Below are positions 1 through 7,534 of a DNA stretch of 64,000 bases, one piece after another. Source of the DNA: Roseibium polysiphoniae (lineage in GTDB: Bacteria; Pseudomonadota; Alphaproteobacteria; Rhizobiales; Stappiaceae); assembly GCF_014842925.1 (NCBI RefSeq), contig NZ_JACYXJ010000001.1, positions 310,001 through 374,000 of the forward strand. Reading direction: 5' to 3'. The translations under genes and the position numbers were made by a program. Positions within the stretch are counted from its first letter, which is position 1. Each line of letters opens with the position of its first letter. The notes under the pieces are model-generated. The model had not been told where the DNA came from. It searched no databases and worked only from the letters and a program-made list of their open reading frames with translations.

Positions 1-720
1 AGGCTCGTGGTCGCCCCGGCCCGGGACTTCGTTGGCCGGCATGTAAGGGCTCTTGTCGCCGTCGCGCGGTAGTCCCTTGGTGCTCTTGCCATCAATCTCG
101 AAGTCATATTCGAGCACGTAAGCACGCTTGCCATGGTGATCGACGATCAGGATCTCATCGGGAAGGAACAGGACAACGTCCCGCTGGTCACCTGGCCGCT
201 CCAGCTTCAGGTCAATGGGTTCGAACTGGAAGGCAATGTCATAGCCGAACGCGCCATAGAGGCCGAGCTGATCGTCGTCGCAAGCAAAGAGGTCTTTGAG
301 CGCTCGAACGATCGAGAAGGTTGATGGCTGACGCGAACGTTCTTCCTCCTGGAACTCCCGGTCCGGCTTCTTCACAGTGAGGTCTATGCGTTCATCCGAG
401 CTCGAGAAGTTTGCCACATCGGGATGCGCCTTCAGCGCCCGGACGACCGCTGGCATCAGGATCTTGCCGCGGTCGTTGAGCGCTCTGATTTCGACGGTTC
501 GGTCATTGGCTTCCATCACCAGCGGCGGGTTGACCAGCGCCATGTCCCAACGGGTGTAGCGCCCCGGATATTCATAGGACGAGGCCAGGACCGCGCCACG
601 TTCTGCATCCAGCCGATCAATCCACGCGGACGTGCCGGCTTCATAATCGGAAGGGCGGGACGTTCGCGAAATGGTGATCCCGCTTTGGCAGTTGAATGTC
701 TGGTCAGCCAGTGCCGGCAT
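1..720 (-). CDS. trpE: Anthranilate synthase, TrpE portion (5' part, cut by window edge)
   Basis: This minus-strand frame is open from the ATG at 720 to the window edge (240 codons, no stop). It encodes the N-terminal part of anthranilate synthase, which converts chorismate to anthranilate for tryptophan synthesis. Translation near the start reads SYEYPGRYTRWDMALVNPPL, the conserved N-terminal signature of rhizobial-type TrpE, where residues around here help bind the tryptophan feedback inhibitor. A Shine-Dalgarno-like GAGGA lies 8 bases upstream of the ATG. In Rhizobium, Brucella and relatives this gene is a TrpE-TrpG fusion; the C-terminal glutaminase part would lie outside the window, so the fusion is inferred. 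Upstream lie a terminator hairpin and a Trp-rich leader, so it is probably controlled by attenuation. Confidence 0.93.
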   Translation of the reverse strand, partial: MPALADQTFNCQSGITISRTSRPSDYEAGTSAWIDRLDAERGAVLASSYEYPGRYTRWDMALVNPPLVMEANDRTVEIRALNDRGKILMPAVVRALKAHPDVANFSSSDERIDLTVKKPDREFQEEERSRQPSTFSIVRALKDLFACDDDQLGLYGAFGYDIAFQFEPIDLKLERPGDQRDVVLFLPDEILIVDHHGKRAYVLEYDFEIDGKSTKGLPRDGDKSPYMPANEVPGRGDHEP

Positions 721-832
721 GGTAACTCATCCTCTGGTGTGGGCGCGGTTGGAAACACGTCCTGAAATTTTCTGAGGCCTCGGAGTGCTCACCGTTCGGT
801 GAGGCCGACGCCCGGTCAAATGAACTTGCTCA

Positions 833-874
833 AACAAAACAAAGGCCGCCTGCGGAAACCCGCGGCGGCCTTTT
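833..874 (-). terminator. trp attenuator (Rho-independent terminator in the trpE leader)
   Basis: Read on the minus strand, a GC-rich stem pairing GGCCGCC-type arms (841-874) is followed by a T-rich tail (840-831). It lies between the trpL leader peptide and trpE, the position expected for the transcription attenuator. When Trp-tRNA is plentiful the ribosome would clear the leader and this stem would form and stop transcription. The competing antiterminator pairing was not worked out base by base. Confidence 0.85.
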
Positions 875-920
875 GTCTGCTTTGATCACGTTCAAGACAT
901 GGAAAAGCGCTGGCCGCCGA

Positions 921-965
921 TTAAGCGTCCCGCCACCACCAAGTCTGGATCGCGATCATGTTCAT
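921..965 (-). CDS. trpL: trp leader peptide TrpL
   Basis: The short frame encodes MNMIAIQTWWWRDA (14 residues; a start at the second Met, 959, gives 12). Three consecutive Trp codons (TGG TGG TGG) just before the stop are the hallmark of a trp attenuation leader; the Sinorhizobium meliloti leader also has three tandem Trp codons. It sits about 50 bases ahead of the attenuator hairpin and about 200 bases ahead of trpE. No good Shine-Dalgarno is seen, and the promoter at 973-1001 places the likely transcript start at the first AUG, so the message is probably leaderless. In S. meliloti the released leader RNA (rnTrpL) and the peptide act in trans; whether that holds here is inference. Confidence 0.85.
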   Translation of the reverse strand: MNMIAIQTWWWRDA

Positions 966-972
966 GGGAAAT

Positions 973-1001
973 GGCATAGCGGATCATGGCTGGAGTGGCA
1001 A
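973..1001 (-). promoter_or_regulatory. Candidate sigma-70-type promoter of trpL-trpE
   Basis: On the minus strand TTGCCA (1001-996) and TATGCC (978-973) are separated by exactly 17 bases. The -10 hexamer ends 7 bases before the A of the first trpL ATG, so transcription would begin at or next to that A. This matches the leaderless trpLE transcript described in S. meliloti. Confidence 0.6.
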
Positions 1002-1110
1002 TCAGGAAATGGGACGGATGGGTTGCGTTCGCCATTCCGTCATCATTTCGCACAATCGCGGAAGCTGACCTTGTGGACGTTTGATCGGTGTCTGGTACCC
1101 GATGACCTGT

Positions 1111-2391
1111 TCAGCTCGCAGGCAGGGCTCCTGCGTTGATTGTAGGCTTGGCTTCGCGTTTGCCGGTCTTTCCCTCTGCGCTGGGCGTATCTTTTTCCGG
1201 CACTTTTGGTCGTGGTTGCTTGTCAGGTTTCGTGCCTTGCACGGGCTCTTCTTCGTCCGCTTCGTCGACTTCGGCATCATCTGTGTTGAAGAGCTTTCTG
1301 CCCGAGTCTTCGATCTTGGCGAAGGCGCTCTCGGCCATGAAACCTGAAAGAAAAGCGATGAACGCGACCATATAGGGACTTAGTTCGACACGGTTGCCGA
1401 CGTCGCCGCCACTGCCCTGTGTCAGCATCAGCATACCGGTGCCGGCGAAGAGGAAGATCCCGATTGACGCGGCAATGCCCTCGGCCACATTGGTCAGGAG
1501 CCTGCTAACGCCAACGTTGTTTTTTTCCGTGCGCAGGAACTTTCGCGTGAAAGAGACCAGAGATGCCAGTCCTCCGGCGGCAATCGTGACGAGCAGCGTT
1601 AGAATGATGGTCGGCATCTTGATAAAGGTCAGCAGCGTGCCGTCGAAAAGATTAAGCGAGGAGAACCGGGCTCTGCCATCTTCTGGAATGTCGGCGACCA
1701 CCGTCGCACGGCGATTCTTGAGCTCGACCTGCCGCGTGTTTTCAGAATTGATCTGCAGGTCGTGCTTGAACTTTTGAACGTTGTTTTGGGAGATTTCGTA
1801 ACGGACTGTGCTGAACTTGTCCGTATAGACGGTCAAGGTCTTGGAAACCTCCGCGACGAGAAGATCTGCCCGCTGTTTCTGCTCTTCCGAGCCGAAGGGG
1901 TGCGTCTGGACATTGGTCACGAAACGGCGCGTTTGTGCAAAGGAAAGTGGCCCCTCGGTGATCTCCTCCCGATCGACCGCCATTGCATCCAGCATGGTCT
2001 TCTTCAAGCTGCTTTCAGGATCCTGGGTCACGACGAGCAAGAGGTCAGCCAGCTGGCCGCCGATGATATCGCCGGTGCTGGTGCTCAGGACGTTCAAGGA
2101 GCGTTTCGCGGATTCAATCTCGCTCTCGATGACGGTCTTGGCTTGAATCAATTGTGCCAGCGTCTCACTTGAGCTGCGCAGCTCCTCATCCACCTTGTTC
2201 ATTTCCTCGATGCTATGAATGAGCTTGTCCAGGCTGACCCCACCAGCCGTCTGCGCATCGGTCGAGGTGCGTGTGATATAGGCGGAAAAACCGAATAGAA
2301 GCACGATCAGAAAGAACAGGAACCCGATCATTACGAAGATGCCGATGCTTGTGCTCTCAACGGCTTTCATCTGAGGCTTGAGGCTGGACAT
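1111..2391 (-). CDS. Membrane protein of unknown function with coiled-coil-like middle and charged tail
   Basis: No family was recognised. The predicted 426-residue protein has one N-terminal membrane helix (about residues 17-40), a long hydrophilic region rich in Glu, Lys, Ser and Leu that could form coiled coil (about 55-250), then three hydrophobic segments (about 255-280, 300-320 and 340-355), and a tail with an acidic run followed by a Lys/Pro-rich end. The ATG at 2391 is preferred over the in-frame ATG at 2418 because a GGGGGGA sits just ahead of it. It stands alone between the trp leader region and sthA, so context gives no clue. The layout suggests a membrane-anchored scaffold or sensor, but that is only inference. 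Confidence 0.8.
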   Translation of the reverse strand: MSSLKPQMKAVESTSIGIFVMIGFLFFLIVLLFGFSAYITRTSTDAQTAGGVSLDKLIHSIEEMNKVDEELRSSSETLAQLIQAKTVIESEIESAKRSLNVLSTSTGDIIGGQLADLLLVVTQDPESSLKKTMLDAMAVDREEITEGPLSFAQTRRFVTNVQTHPFGSEEQKQRADLLVAEVSKTLTVYTDKFSTVRYEISQNNVQKFKHDLQINSENTRQVELKNRRATVVADIPEDGRARFSSLNLFDGTLLTFIKMPTIILTLLVTIAAGGLASLVSFTRKFLRTEKNNVGVSRLLTNVAEGIAASIGIFLFAGTGMLMLTQGSGGDVGNRVELSPYMVAFIAFLSGFMAESAFAKIEDSGRKLFNTDDAEVDEADEEEPVQGTKPDKQPRPKVPEKDTPSAEGKTGKREAKPTINAGALPAS

Positions 2392-2676
2392 CCCGTATCC
2401 CCCCGGCAACGGTATCACCAGAACAAGCTAGCATTGCCGTTAGGTAAAGACAATCTGTGATTGTTTTCTTGTCCATTTCACCGGATGCGCGTTTGGCCCC
2501 AAATTCGGTGGATAGCGCGCCATGGGTATCCTTTAAACGTGGTTTCTTACGAGAAATCTCACCAAATCGTCTGATTTCAGCCAGTTTTGACATCGCGTTC
2601 ATCTTTTTCGGTAAGGTTGTGATGAGTGCGGTCTGGAGTGTGGCCACAACAAAATCTCAGCACGGGGCGCTGATAC

Positions 2677-4077
2677 ATGGAACATTATGATCTTATTGTG
2701 ATCGGCAGCGGGCCTGCCGGGCGCCGCGCCGCTATTCAGGCTGCCAAATTCGGACGGGACGTTTTGGTGGTCGAACGCGGCCGCCGGGTCGGCGGCGTGT
2801 CGGTTCACACGGGAACAATCCCATCCAAGACCCTTCGCGAGACAGCGTTGAATCTGTCAGGCTGGCGCGAGCGTGGCTTTTATGGCCGGTCCTACCGGGT
2901 CAAGCAGGACATTTCCGCAGATGATCTGCGTGCCCGTTTGCACATCACCTTGAACCACGAGATCGAGGTGTTGGAGCATCAATTCGCGCGCAACCAGGTT
3001 TCGACGCTTCGAGGCGAAGCGAAATTCGTCGATGAGAAGAGCATCGAGGTTGAAGGCGAGGCGGGCGAGACCTTTCACTTCTCCGCCGACAAATTCCTGA
3101 TCGCCGTTGGAACCCAGCCTTTCCGGCCGGACTATGTGCCCTTCGACGGAGAGTATATTCTCGATAGCGACGAAATCCTCGAGCTGGTCGACCTGCCTCG
3201 GTCCATCGCCGTAATCGGCGCCGGCGTGATCGGCATCGAGTATGCGACCATCTTTTCCGCGCTTGATGTGCATGTCACTTTGATCGAACCACGCGACACG
3301 ATGCTCGATTTCATCGACAGCGAGCTGGTGGCAGACTTTACCCACGAGCTGCGCGACCGCGGCATTGTCATGCGGTTTGGCTCAAAGGTCGAAAAGATCA
3401 CCAAACATGGTCCGGGAAAATGCGAGATCGAGCTGGAAGGTGGCCGTTGCATCCGGTCCAACGTGGTGCTTTTCGCCGCCGGTCGCATGGGCAACACCCA
3501 GCCGCTCAACCTTGATGCCTGCGGCCTGACTGTGGATCATCGCGGGCGGTTGAAGGTCGATGCGCAGACGTTTCAGACAGACGTCGAGCATATTTTTGCC
3601 GCGGGCGACGTCATCGGCTTTCCAAGCCTGGCCTCGACGTCCATGGAGCAAGGCCGGATCGCGACCTGTCATGCACTCGGCGAAAAGGCCTATGACCCGC
3701 CCGAGTACTTTCCCTATGGCATCTACGCGGTGCCGGAAATCTCGACTGTCGGCATGACCGAAGAAGAGGTGAAGGAACGGGGCATTCCATACGAGTGCGG
3801 CATTGCGCGCTTTCGGGAGACCTCGCGCGGCCATATCATGGGCCTGAATTCCGGCATGCTCAAAATGATCTTCTCCCTCAAGACCCGCCGTCTTTTAGGC
3901 TGCCACATCGTGGGTGAGGGGGCGACTGAACTGATTCACATTGGACAGGCGGTCTTGAACCTGAAGGGCACGCTCGAATACTTCGTCGAGAACACCTTCA
4001 ATTATCCGACCCTCGCCGAGGCCTATAAGATCGCCGCCCTCGACGCCTGGAACAGGATGCCGATGGTCGAGGAGTGA
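2677..4077 (+). CDS. sthA: Soluble pyridine nucleotide transhydrogenase (SthA-type flavoprotein)
   Basis: The 466-residue protein belongs to the class I flavin disulfide reductase family. It has an N-terminal FAD-binding GSGPAG motif (residues 11-15 region), a central NAD(P)-binding GAGVIGIEYA motif, and a C-terminal dimerisation domain with the family's FNYPTLAEAYKIAA ending. SthA moves reducing equivalents between NADPH and NAD+ and so balances the two pools. Where lipoamide dehydrogenase has its CxxxxC redox pair, this protein has Ser42 and Thr47 (GGVSVHTGTIPSKT), so it cannot use a disulfide; this fits a transhydrogenase, although E. coli SthA keeps one of the cysteines. It converges on the MarR gene with 24 bases between. 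No obvious operon partner. Confidence 0.9.
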   Translation: MEHYDLIVIGSGPAGRRAAIQAAKFGRDVLVVERGRRVGGVSVHTGTIPSKTLRETALNLSGWRERGFYGRSYRVKQDISADDLRARLHITLNHEIEVLEHQFARNQVSTLRGEAKFVDEKSIEVEGEAGETFHFSADKFLIAVGTQPFRPDYVPFDGEYILDSDEILELVDLPRSIAVIGAGVIGIEYATIFSALDVHVTLIEPRDTMLDFIDSELVADFTHELRDRGIVMRFGSKVEKITKHGPGKCEIELEGGRCIRSNVVLFAAGRMGNTQPLNLDACGLTVDHRGRLKVDAQTFQTDVEHIFAAGDVIGFPSLASTSMEQGRIATCHALGEKAYDPPEYFPYGIYAVPEISTVGMTEEEVKERGIPYECGIARFRETSRGHIMGLNSGMLKMIFSLKTRRLLGCHIVGEGATELIHIGQAVLNLKGTLEYFVENTFNYPTLAEAYKIAALDAWNRMPMVEE

Positions 4078-4101
4078 GGGAAAGGCCCGCCTTGCGGTCC
4101 T

Positions 4102-4665
4102 TTACCGGGCCGTTGAGGCGATGAATTTCTCCAGCAGCGCGGAAAGTTGCTCGACCTCCGCGTCGCTCAGGCCACTCACTGTCTTTTGCTGGCAGGCGAT
4201 ATAGTCCGGCATCATGGCCTTGATGAGCTTCAGGCCCTGGTCTGTCAAACAGACCATGAGCGCGCGCCGGTCCTCCGGGTGCGGGCAACGCGTGATGTGT
4301 CCAGACTTCTCTAGCCGGTCCAGCCGGGCGGTCATGCCGCCGGAACTCATCATGGTCGACCTGTAGAGCTCCGTCGGCATCAGCTTGTAAGGCGGACCCG
4401 AGCGAACCAGGGTCGCCAGCACATCGAACTCTCCCTGTTTCAGTCCAGCTGCCTTGAAAATCGGTGCCAGGCGCTCGGTGGACACAACATGGGATGCCTC
4501 ATTGAGGCGGCCAAGCAGCACCATGGGTGCCAGGTCCAGCCCGGGAATTTCCCGGTTCCATTGGTCTCGCGCTACGGCAGCACGGTCACCAATCGTTCCG
4601 TTTTCCGAGCTGGGTGCAGCGCTCTTCTGGCCGATTTCAGCCTCTTTCACCATCGGTGTTCTCAT
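4102..4665 (-). CDS. MarR family transcriptional regulator
   Basis: The 187-residue protein has a MarR-type winged helix in its central part: the segment TELYRSTMMSSGGMTARLDRLEKSG is the recognition helix region and HPEDRRALMVCLTDQG is the wing with the conserved D-x-R. About 45 N-terminal residues precede the usual fold. It is divergent from a DMT-family exporter (start 4812), and an 18-bp palindrome lies between them, so it most likely represses the exporter and itself until a small-molecule ligand binds. The ATG at 4665 is preceded by AAAGGCG. Confidence 0.9.
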   Translation of the reverse strand: MRTPMVKEAEIGQKSAAPSSENGTIGDRAAVARDQWNREIPGLDLAPMVLLGRLNEASHVVSTERLAPIFKAAGLKQGEFDVLATLVRSGPPYKLMPTELYRSTMMSSGGMTARLDRLEKSGHITRCPHPEDRRALMVCLTDQGLKLIKAMMPDYIACQQKTVSGLSDAEVEQLSALLEKFIASTAR

Positions 4666-4736
4666 CTCGGTTTCGCCTTTGAACGTGATGGCGGCTTGGC
4701 CTCACTTTGTCAAATTGCAAGAATCTTTATAACAAG

Positions 4737-4754
4737 TATCTTGATATTAAGATA
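4737..4754. promoter_or_regulatory. Candidate MarR operator
   Basis: TATCTT-GATATT-AAGATA is an 18-bp nearly perfect palindrome (6-bp perfect arms, centre off by one pair) in the MarR/DMT divergent region. It closely resembles known MarR-family boxes of the form ATCTTGATATCAAGAT. It lies 72 bases before the MarR ATG and 58 bases before the exporter ATG, so one bound dimer could control both. Confidence 0.7.
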
Positions 4755-4811
4755 AATAATCCGATATAGCTGAAATCAGCGAATGGCTGTGACAGCAGAG
4801 AGGATTTGGAC

Positions 4812-5807
4812 ATGGTGGCGTCGACAGAACGGGCAGTGGGGTTAGCCGCGAGGAAAAACGGAGCGGAGAGAACTTTGATAGGAGACGGCGCAGCGCAGGT
4901 GATCCCGGGGGCGGTCGTCTTTCTGGTGATCGTGGGAACATTGCTTGCGGGATCGGCGGTGTTTGCCAAATGGGCACCTACCGCCGGATGGTCGCCCATC
5001 GCATTGCTGCAATGGTCCTTGTTGGGAACAGCCATGGTTCAATTCGCAGTCGTGGCGTTCTGGAAGGCTGGATCAGCACGCGAGCGTCCTGAGGAGCAGC
5101 TGGCTATGTCGGGCGCGGCGAAGTTTCGCCAATTGGCGCTCTACTGCGCACTCTCCGGCCTGCTTTTCGCCGTTCCCAACGCATTGGCATATGCTTCGGC
5201 ACGCCACGTCGGCGTTGGCTTCATCGCCTTGTGCTTTGCCTTTCCGCTGGTTCTGACCTACGCGCTCTCCGTGGTGCTGGGACGGGAACGGTTAAGCGGT
5301 CGACGCCTGACCGGAGTTGGCCTCGGCGTTGCGGGCGGCGTGCTTCTGGCCTGGCAGGGGCTTGGTCAGTCGCCGGGCAATACGGCCTGGTATCTGGCGG
5401 CTTTGGTCATGCCGGTGCTCATCAGCATTGGAAACATCTATCGCAGTGCCTATTGGCCAGACGCGGCAAGTCCGCAATTTCTGTCTGCAGGAATGATGGC
5501 CTTTGGCTTTATCACGCTGTCGGTTTTGAACGCGGTGCTGGGAACGGAGCTTGCGCCAGCCACATATGGTTGGCAGGCGATGGCGTTGCTGGCCGCGCAG
5601 GTGGGACTGTTTTCAACGCTCTATGCGCTTTATTTCCAACTTCAGAAGCTGGCTGGGCCGGTCTACCTCAGTCAGATTGGGTCTGTCGCGGCCGTCGTCG
5701 GCCTGGCGCTGGCCTATATGGTGTTTGGCGAAGTGCCAAGCCCAACAAAGCTGTTTGCGGCAACGGCAATCGCGGCCGGGATCTATTTTGTCAGTCGAAA
5801 AAACTGA
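4812..5807 (+). CDS. EamA/DMT-family membrane transporter
   Basis: The 331-residue protein has about ten hydrophobic segments in two EamA-type halves, as in drug/metabolite transporters. The second half ends with the typical tail LAYMVFGEVPSPTKLFAATA followed by a last helix and short basic end. Substrate cannot be told; family members export amino acids, nucleosides or toxic metabolites. The N-terminus has about 35 hydrophilic residues before the first helix. The ATG at 4812 is chosen over an in-frame TTG at 4806 because GAGAGGA lies 8 bases upstream of it. It shares its promoter region with the divergent MarR gene, which probably regulates it. Confidence 0.9.
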   Translation: MVASTERAVGLAARKNGAERTLIGDGAAQVIPGAVVFLVIVGTLLAGSAVFAKWAPTAGWSPIALLQWSLLGTAMVQFAVVAFWKAGSARERPEEQLAMSGAAKFRQLALYCALSGLLFAVPNALAYASARHVGVGFIALCFAFPLVLTYALSVVLGRERLSGRRLTGVGLGVAGGVLLAWQGLGQSPGNTAWYLAALVMPVLISIGNIYRSAYWPDAASPQFLSAGMMAFGFITLSVLNAVLGTELAPATYGWQAMALLAAQVGLFSTLYALYFQLQKLAGPVYLSQIGSVAAVVGLALAYMVFGEVPSPTKLFAATAIAAGIYFVSRKN

Positions 5808-5819
5808 GTGGGTGAGTTC

Positions 5820-6587
5820 TTAGCAAAGCCAGCAATTGTCAGGAAGGCTCGCGGGACCCACCGCACCTTCGGTTTCGATCCAGCTTGCGATGCCGTTCTG
5901 GACATTTGCGATCTGGGTGAAGCCGGCTTTCTCCGAAAGATGTTGAGACAGAACCGAACTGCGATTGCCCGACTGGCAAATGAAAACGATCTCGTCGCCA
6001 GGTCCGGCGATCACTTTCTGGAGTTCGTCTCCAAAGGCCGGATTGACCTGGCCTTTTTCGTCGAAGAACGTAATCAGATGGCTGCCGGCGAGAACGCCGG
6101 TGGCCTTCCATTCATCGGGCCGCCGGATGTCGACGACCGGAACTCCGGCCGCTAGTTTTGCTTTCAGCTCATCATTGCCGATGTCGGAAAATTTCTTGCC
6201 CTTGACCTCGAGCAGCTCGACCTCGAACTTCAGCGTCGCATTCGGCGGGATGACATTTCCTGCACCCCGGCGGCCATAGCCAAGTTCCGGCGGAATGATC
6301 AATTCGCGTTTGCCGCCGACTTTCATGCCTTCAACGCCCTGTTCCCAGCCGGGAATGACCCGCCGCTCGCCGAGGGTGAACGAGAACGGCTGATTGCGAT
6401 CATGACTGGAATCGAACTTCGTGCCGTCCATCAGCCAGCCGGTGTAATGCACCACCACCGTCTCACCGACGTTTGCCTCTTCTCCGGTGCCGATCGTGAT
6501 ATCAGTGACCTTGAGCTCCTCCGCCTGGGCCGGCAGGATGAACAAGAGCAGGGCGGACACAGCCGCTGCGATGATTGGTCTGAGCAT
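5820..6587 (-). CDS. Secreted FKBP-type prolyl isomerase fused to a rhodanese domain
   Basis: The 255-residue protein begins with a Sec signal peptide (cleavage likely after PAQA, residue 22). Residues about 25-128 form an FKBP domain ([52 protein letters not shown]). Residues about 133-248 form a rhodanese domain ([10 protein letters not shown], active-site loop [10 protein letters not shown] with Cys204). The last residues are NCWLC, giving a C-terminal CxxC pair (Cys252, Cys255). FKBP domains speed prolyl isomerisation in protein folding; rhodanese domains carry persulfide sulfur or bind oxidised species. Joining both in one periplasmic protein is unusual and suggests a folding or thiol-repair role in the envelope. 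A GAGG lies just before the ATG. It converges with the DMT gene and has no clear operon partner. Confidence 0.9.
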   Translation of the reverse strand: MLRPIIAAAVSALLLFILPAQAEELKVTDITIGTGEEANVGETVVVHYTGWLMDGTKFDSSHDRNQPFSFTLGERRVIPGWEQGVEGMKVGGKRELIIPPELGYGRRGAGNVIPPNATLKFEVELLEVKGKKFSDIGNDELKAKLAAGVPVVDIRRPDEWKATGVLAGSHLITFFDEKGQVNPAFGDELQKVIAGPGDEIVFICQSGNRSSVLSQHLSEKAGFTQIANVQNGIASWIETEGAVGPASLPDNCWLC

Positions 6588-6747
6588 TTAAAACCTCGTC
6601 TGGATGATGAACACCGCCCGACCACGCCCTGTCAAAACGGTGAAGTCAAGGCAACACTGACCATGATGCAAAGCTTGGCACGAAAACGCAGATCAGAAAA
6701 ACGGCGGCGGTTTCAATCAAAGCCATCCGCAAAAATGGTCGCTTGGT

Positions 6748-7482
6748 TCAGGTCTTGGCTTCGCTGCGTTTGGTCATCTCAAGCAGCTTGTCGAGGTCGG
6801 CCACTTCACAGTAGTTCGCTGATCGGTAGGCCTCGAACCATTTCGCCGCGTATTCCGCGTTTTCCGTTTCTGGATACCATGGCCCTCCGTCCGTATAGTG
6901 GACGGCCTGCGGTGTCTCGACGCCCTTGGTGTAGTCGGCGAGATAGTTCCAGCTTGCTGGGATTTCGCCGATCAGGTGATCACCCTCGAGCCATTTGAAC
7001 TGATGGAGCTGAAGGCCGGTCGCAGAATTCACGTAGTCGGGGGTCAGCGCGGTACACTTCGCGTTGTTGAACAAGATCACGCTGGACCAGTTCTTTTTTT
7101 CGTACCTGGTCTGCTTCTCGCCAAGAAATTTCGTGTCTTCAGTCGGGTTGTGATCGTGCTTCACGCACATGACAGAGTATTTGTCATCTCGCAGCGCCCA
7201 AAGCTTGGCGATATCATCAAGGTAGACGATGTCGTTGTCCATAAAGATAGACCAGCCGGAGAAACCCGAAAGATAAGGCGTCAAAAAGCGGGAAAATGAG
7301 AACTCTGTCGACTGGTTTGGATCCGTGTTTCGCCAGAAAATATCTCTCATATTGCGAAGATTCAGCGGCAGGACACTAACTGGAACACTGCTGTGTTCCG
7401 TTATGGAATGCGCGAGTGTTGTTGACGCAACATGGATCCGGCGATCGTAGCCGACGAAAATCCTGACAACACTGTCATGCAT
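6748..7482 (-). CDS. GT-A-fold glycosyltransferase-like protein
   Basis: The 244-residue protein opens with VRIFVGYDRR and has a DxD-type metal/nucleotide-sugar motif (FMDNDIVYLDD, about residues 80-90), then SSVILFNNAKC and GDHLIGEIPASWNYL, a pattern seen in GT8-like glycosyltransferases. It probably transfers a sugar from a nucleotide sugar, but donor and acceptor are unknown. No membrane segment is seen, so it is likely cytoplasmic. It is the last of five minus-strand glycan genes, 52 bases after the previous one, and its base composition is closer to the host average than theirs. AGGTGAG precedes the ATG at 7482. Confidence 0.75.
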   Translation of the reverse strand: MHDSVVRIFVGYDRRIHVASTTLAHSITEHSSVPVSVLPLNLRNMRDIFWRNTDPNQSTEFSFSRFLTPYLSGFSGWSIFMDNDIVYLDDIAKLWALRDDKYSVMCVKHDHNPTEDTKFLGEKQTRYEKKNWSSVILFNNAKCTALTPDYVNSATGLQLHQFKWLEGDHLIGEIPASWNYLADYTKGVETPQAVHYTDGGPWYPETENAEYAAKWFEAYRSANYCEVADLDKLLEMTKRSEAKT

Positions 7483-7534
7483 TTTATCTCACCTTCGGAA
7501 TCAGAAAAGGATTTCAAGCTACAATTGTGTAAAT

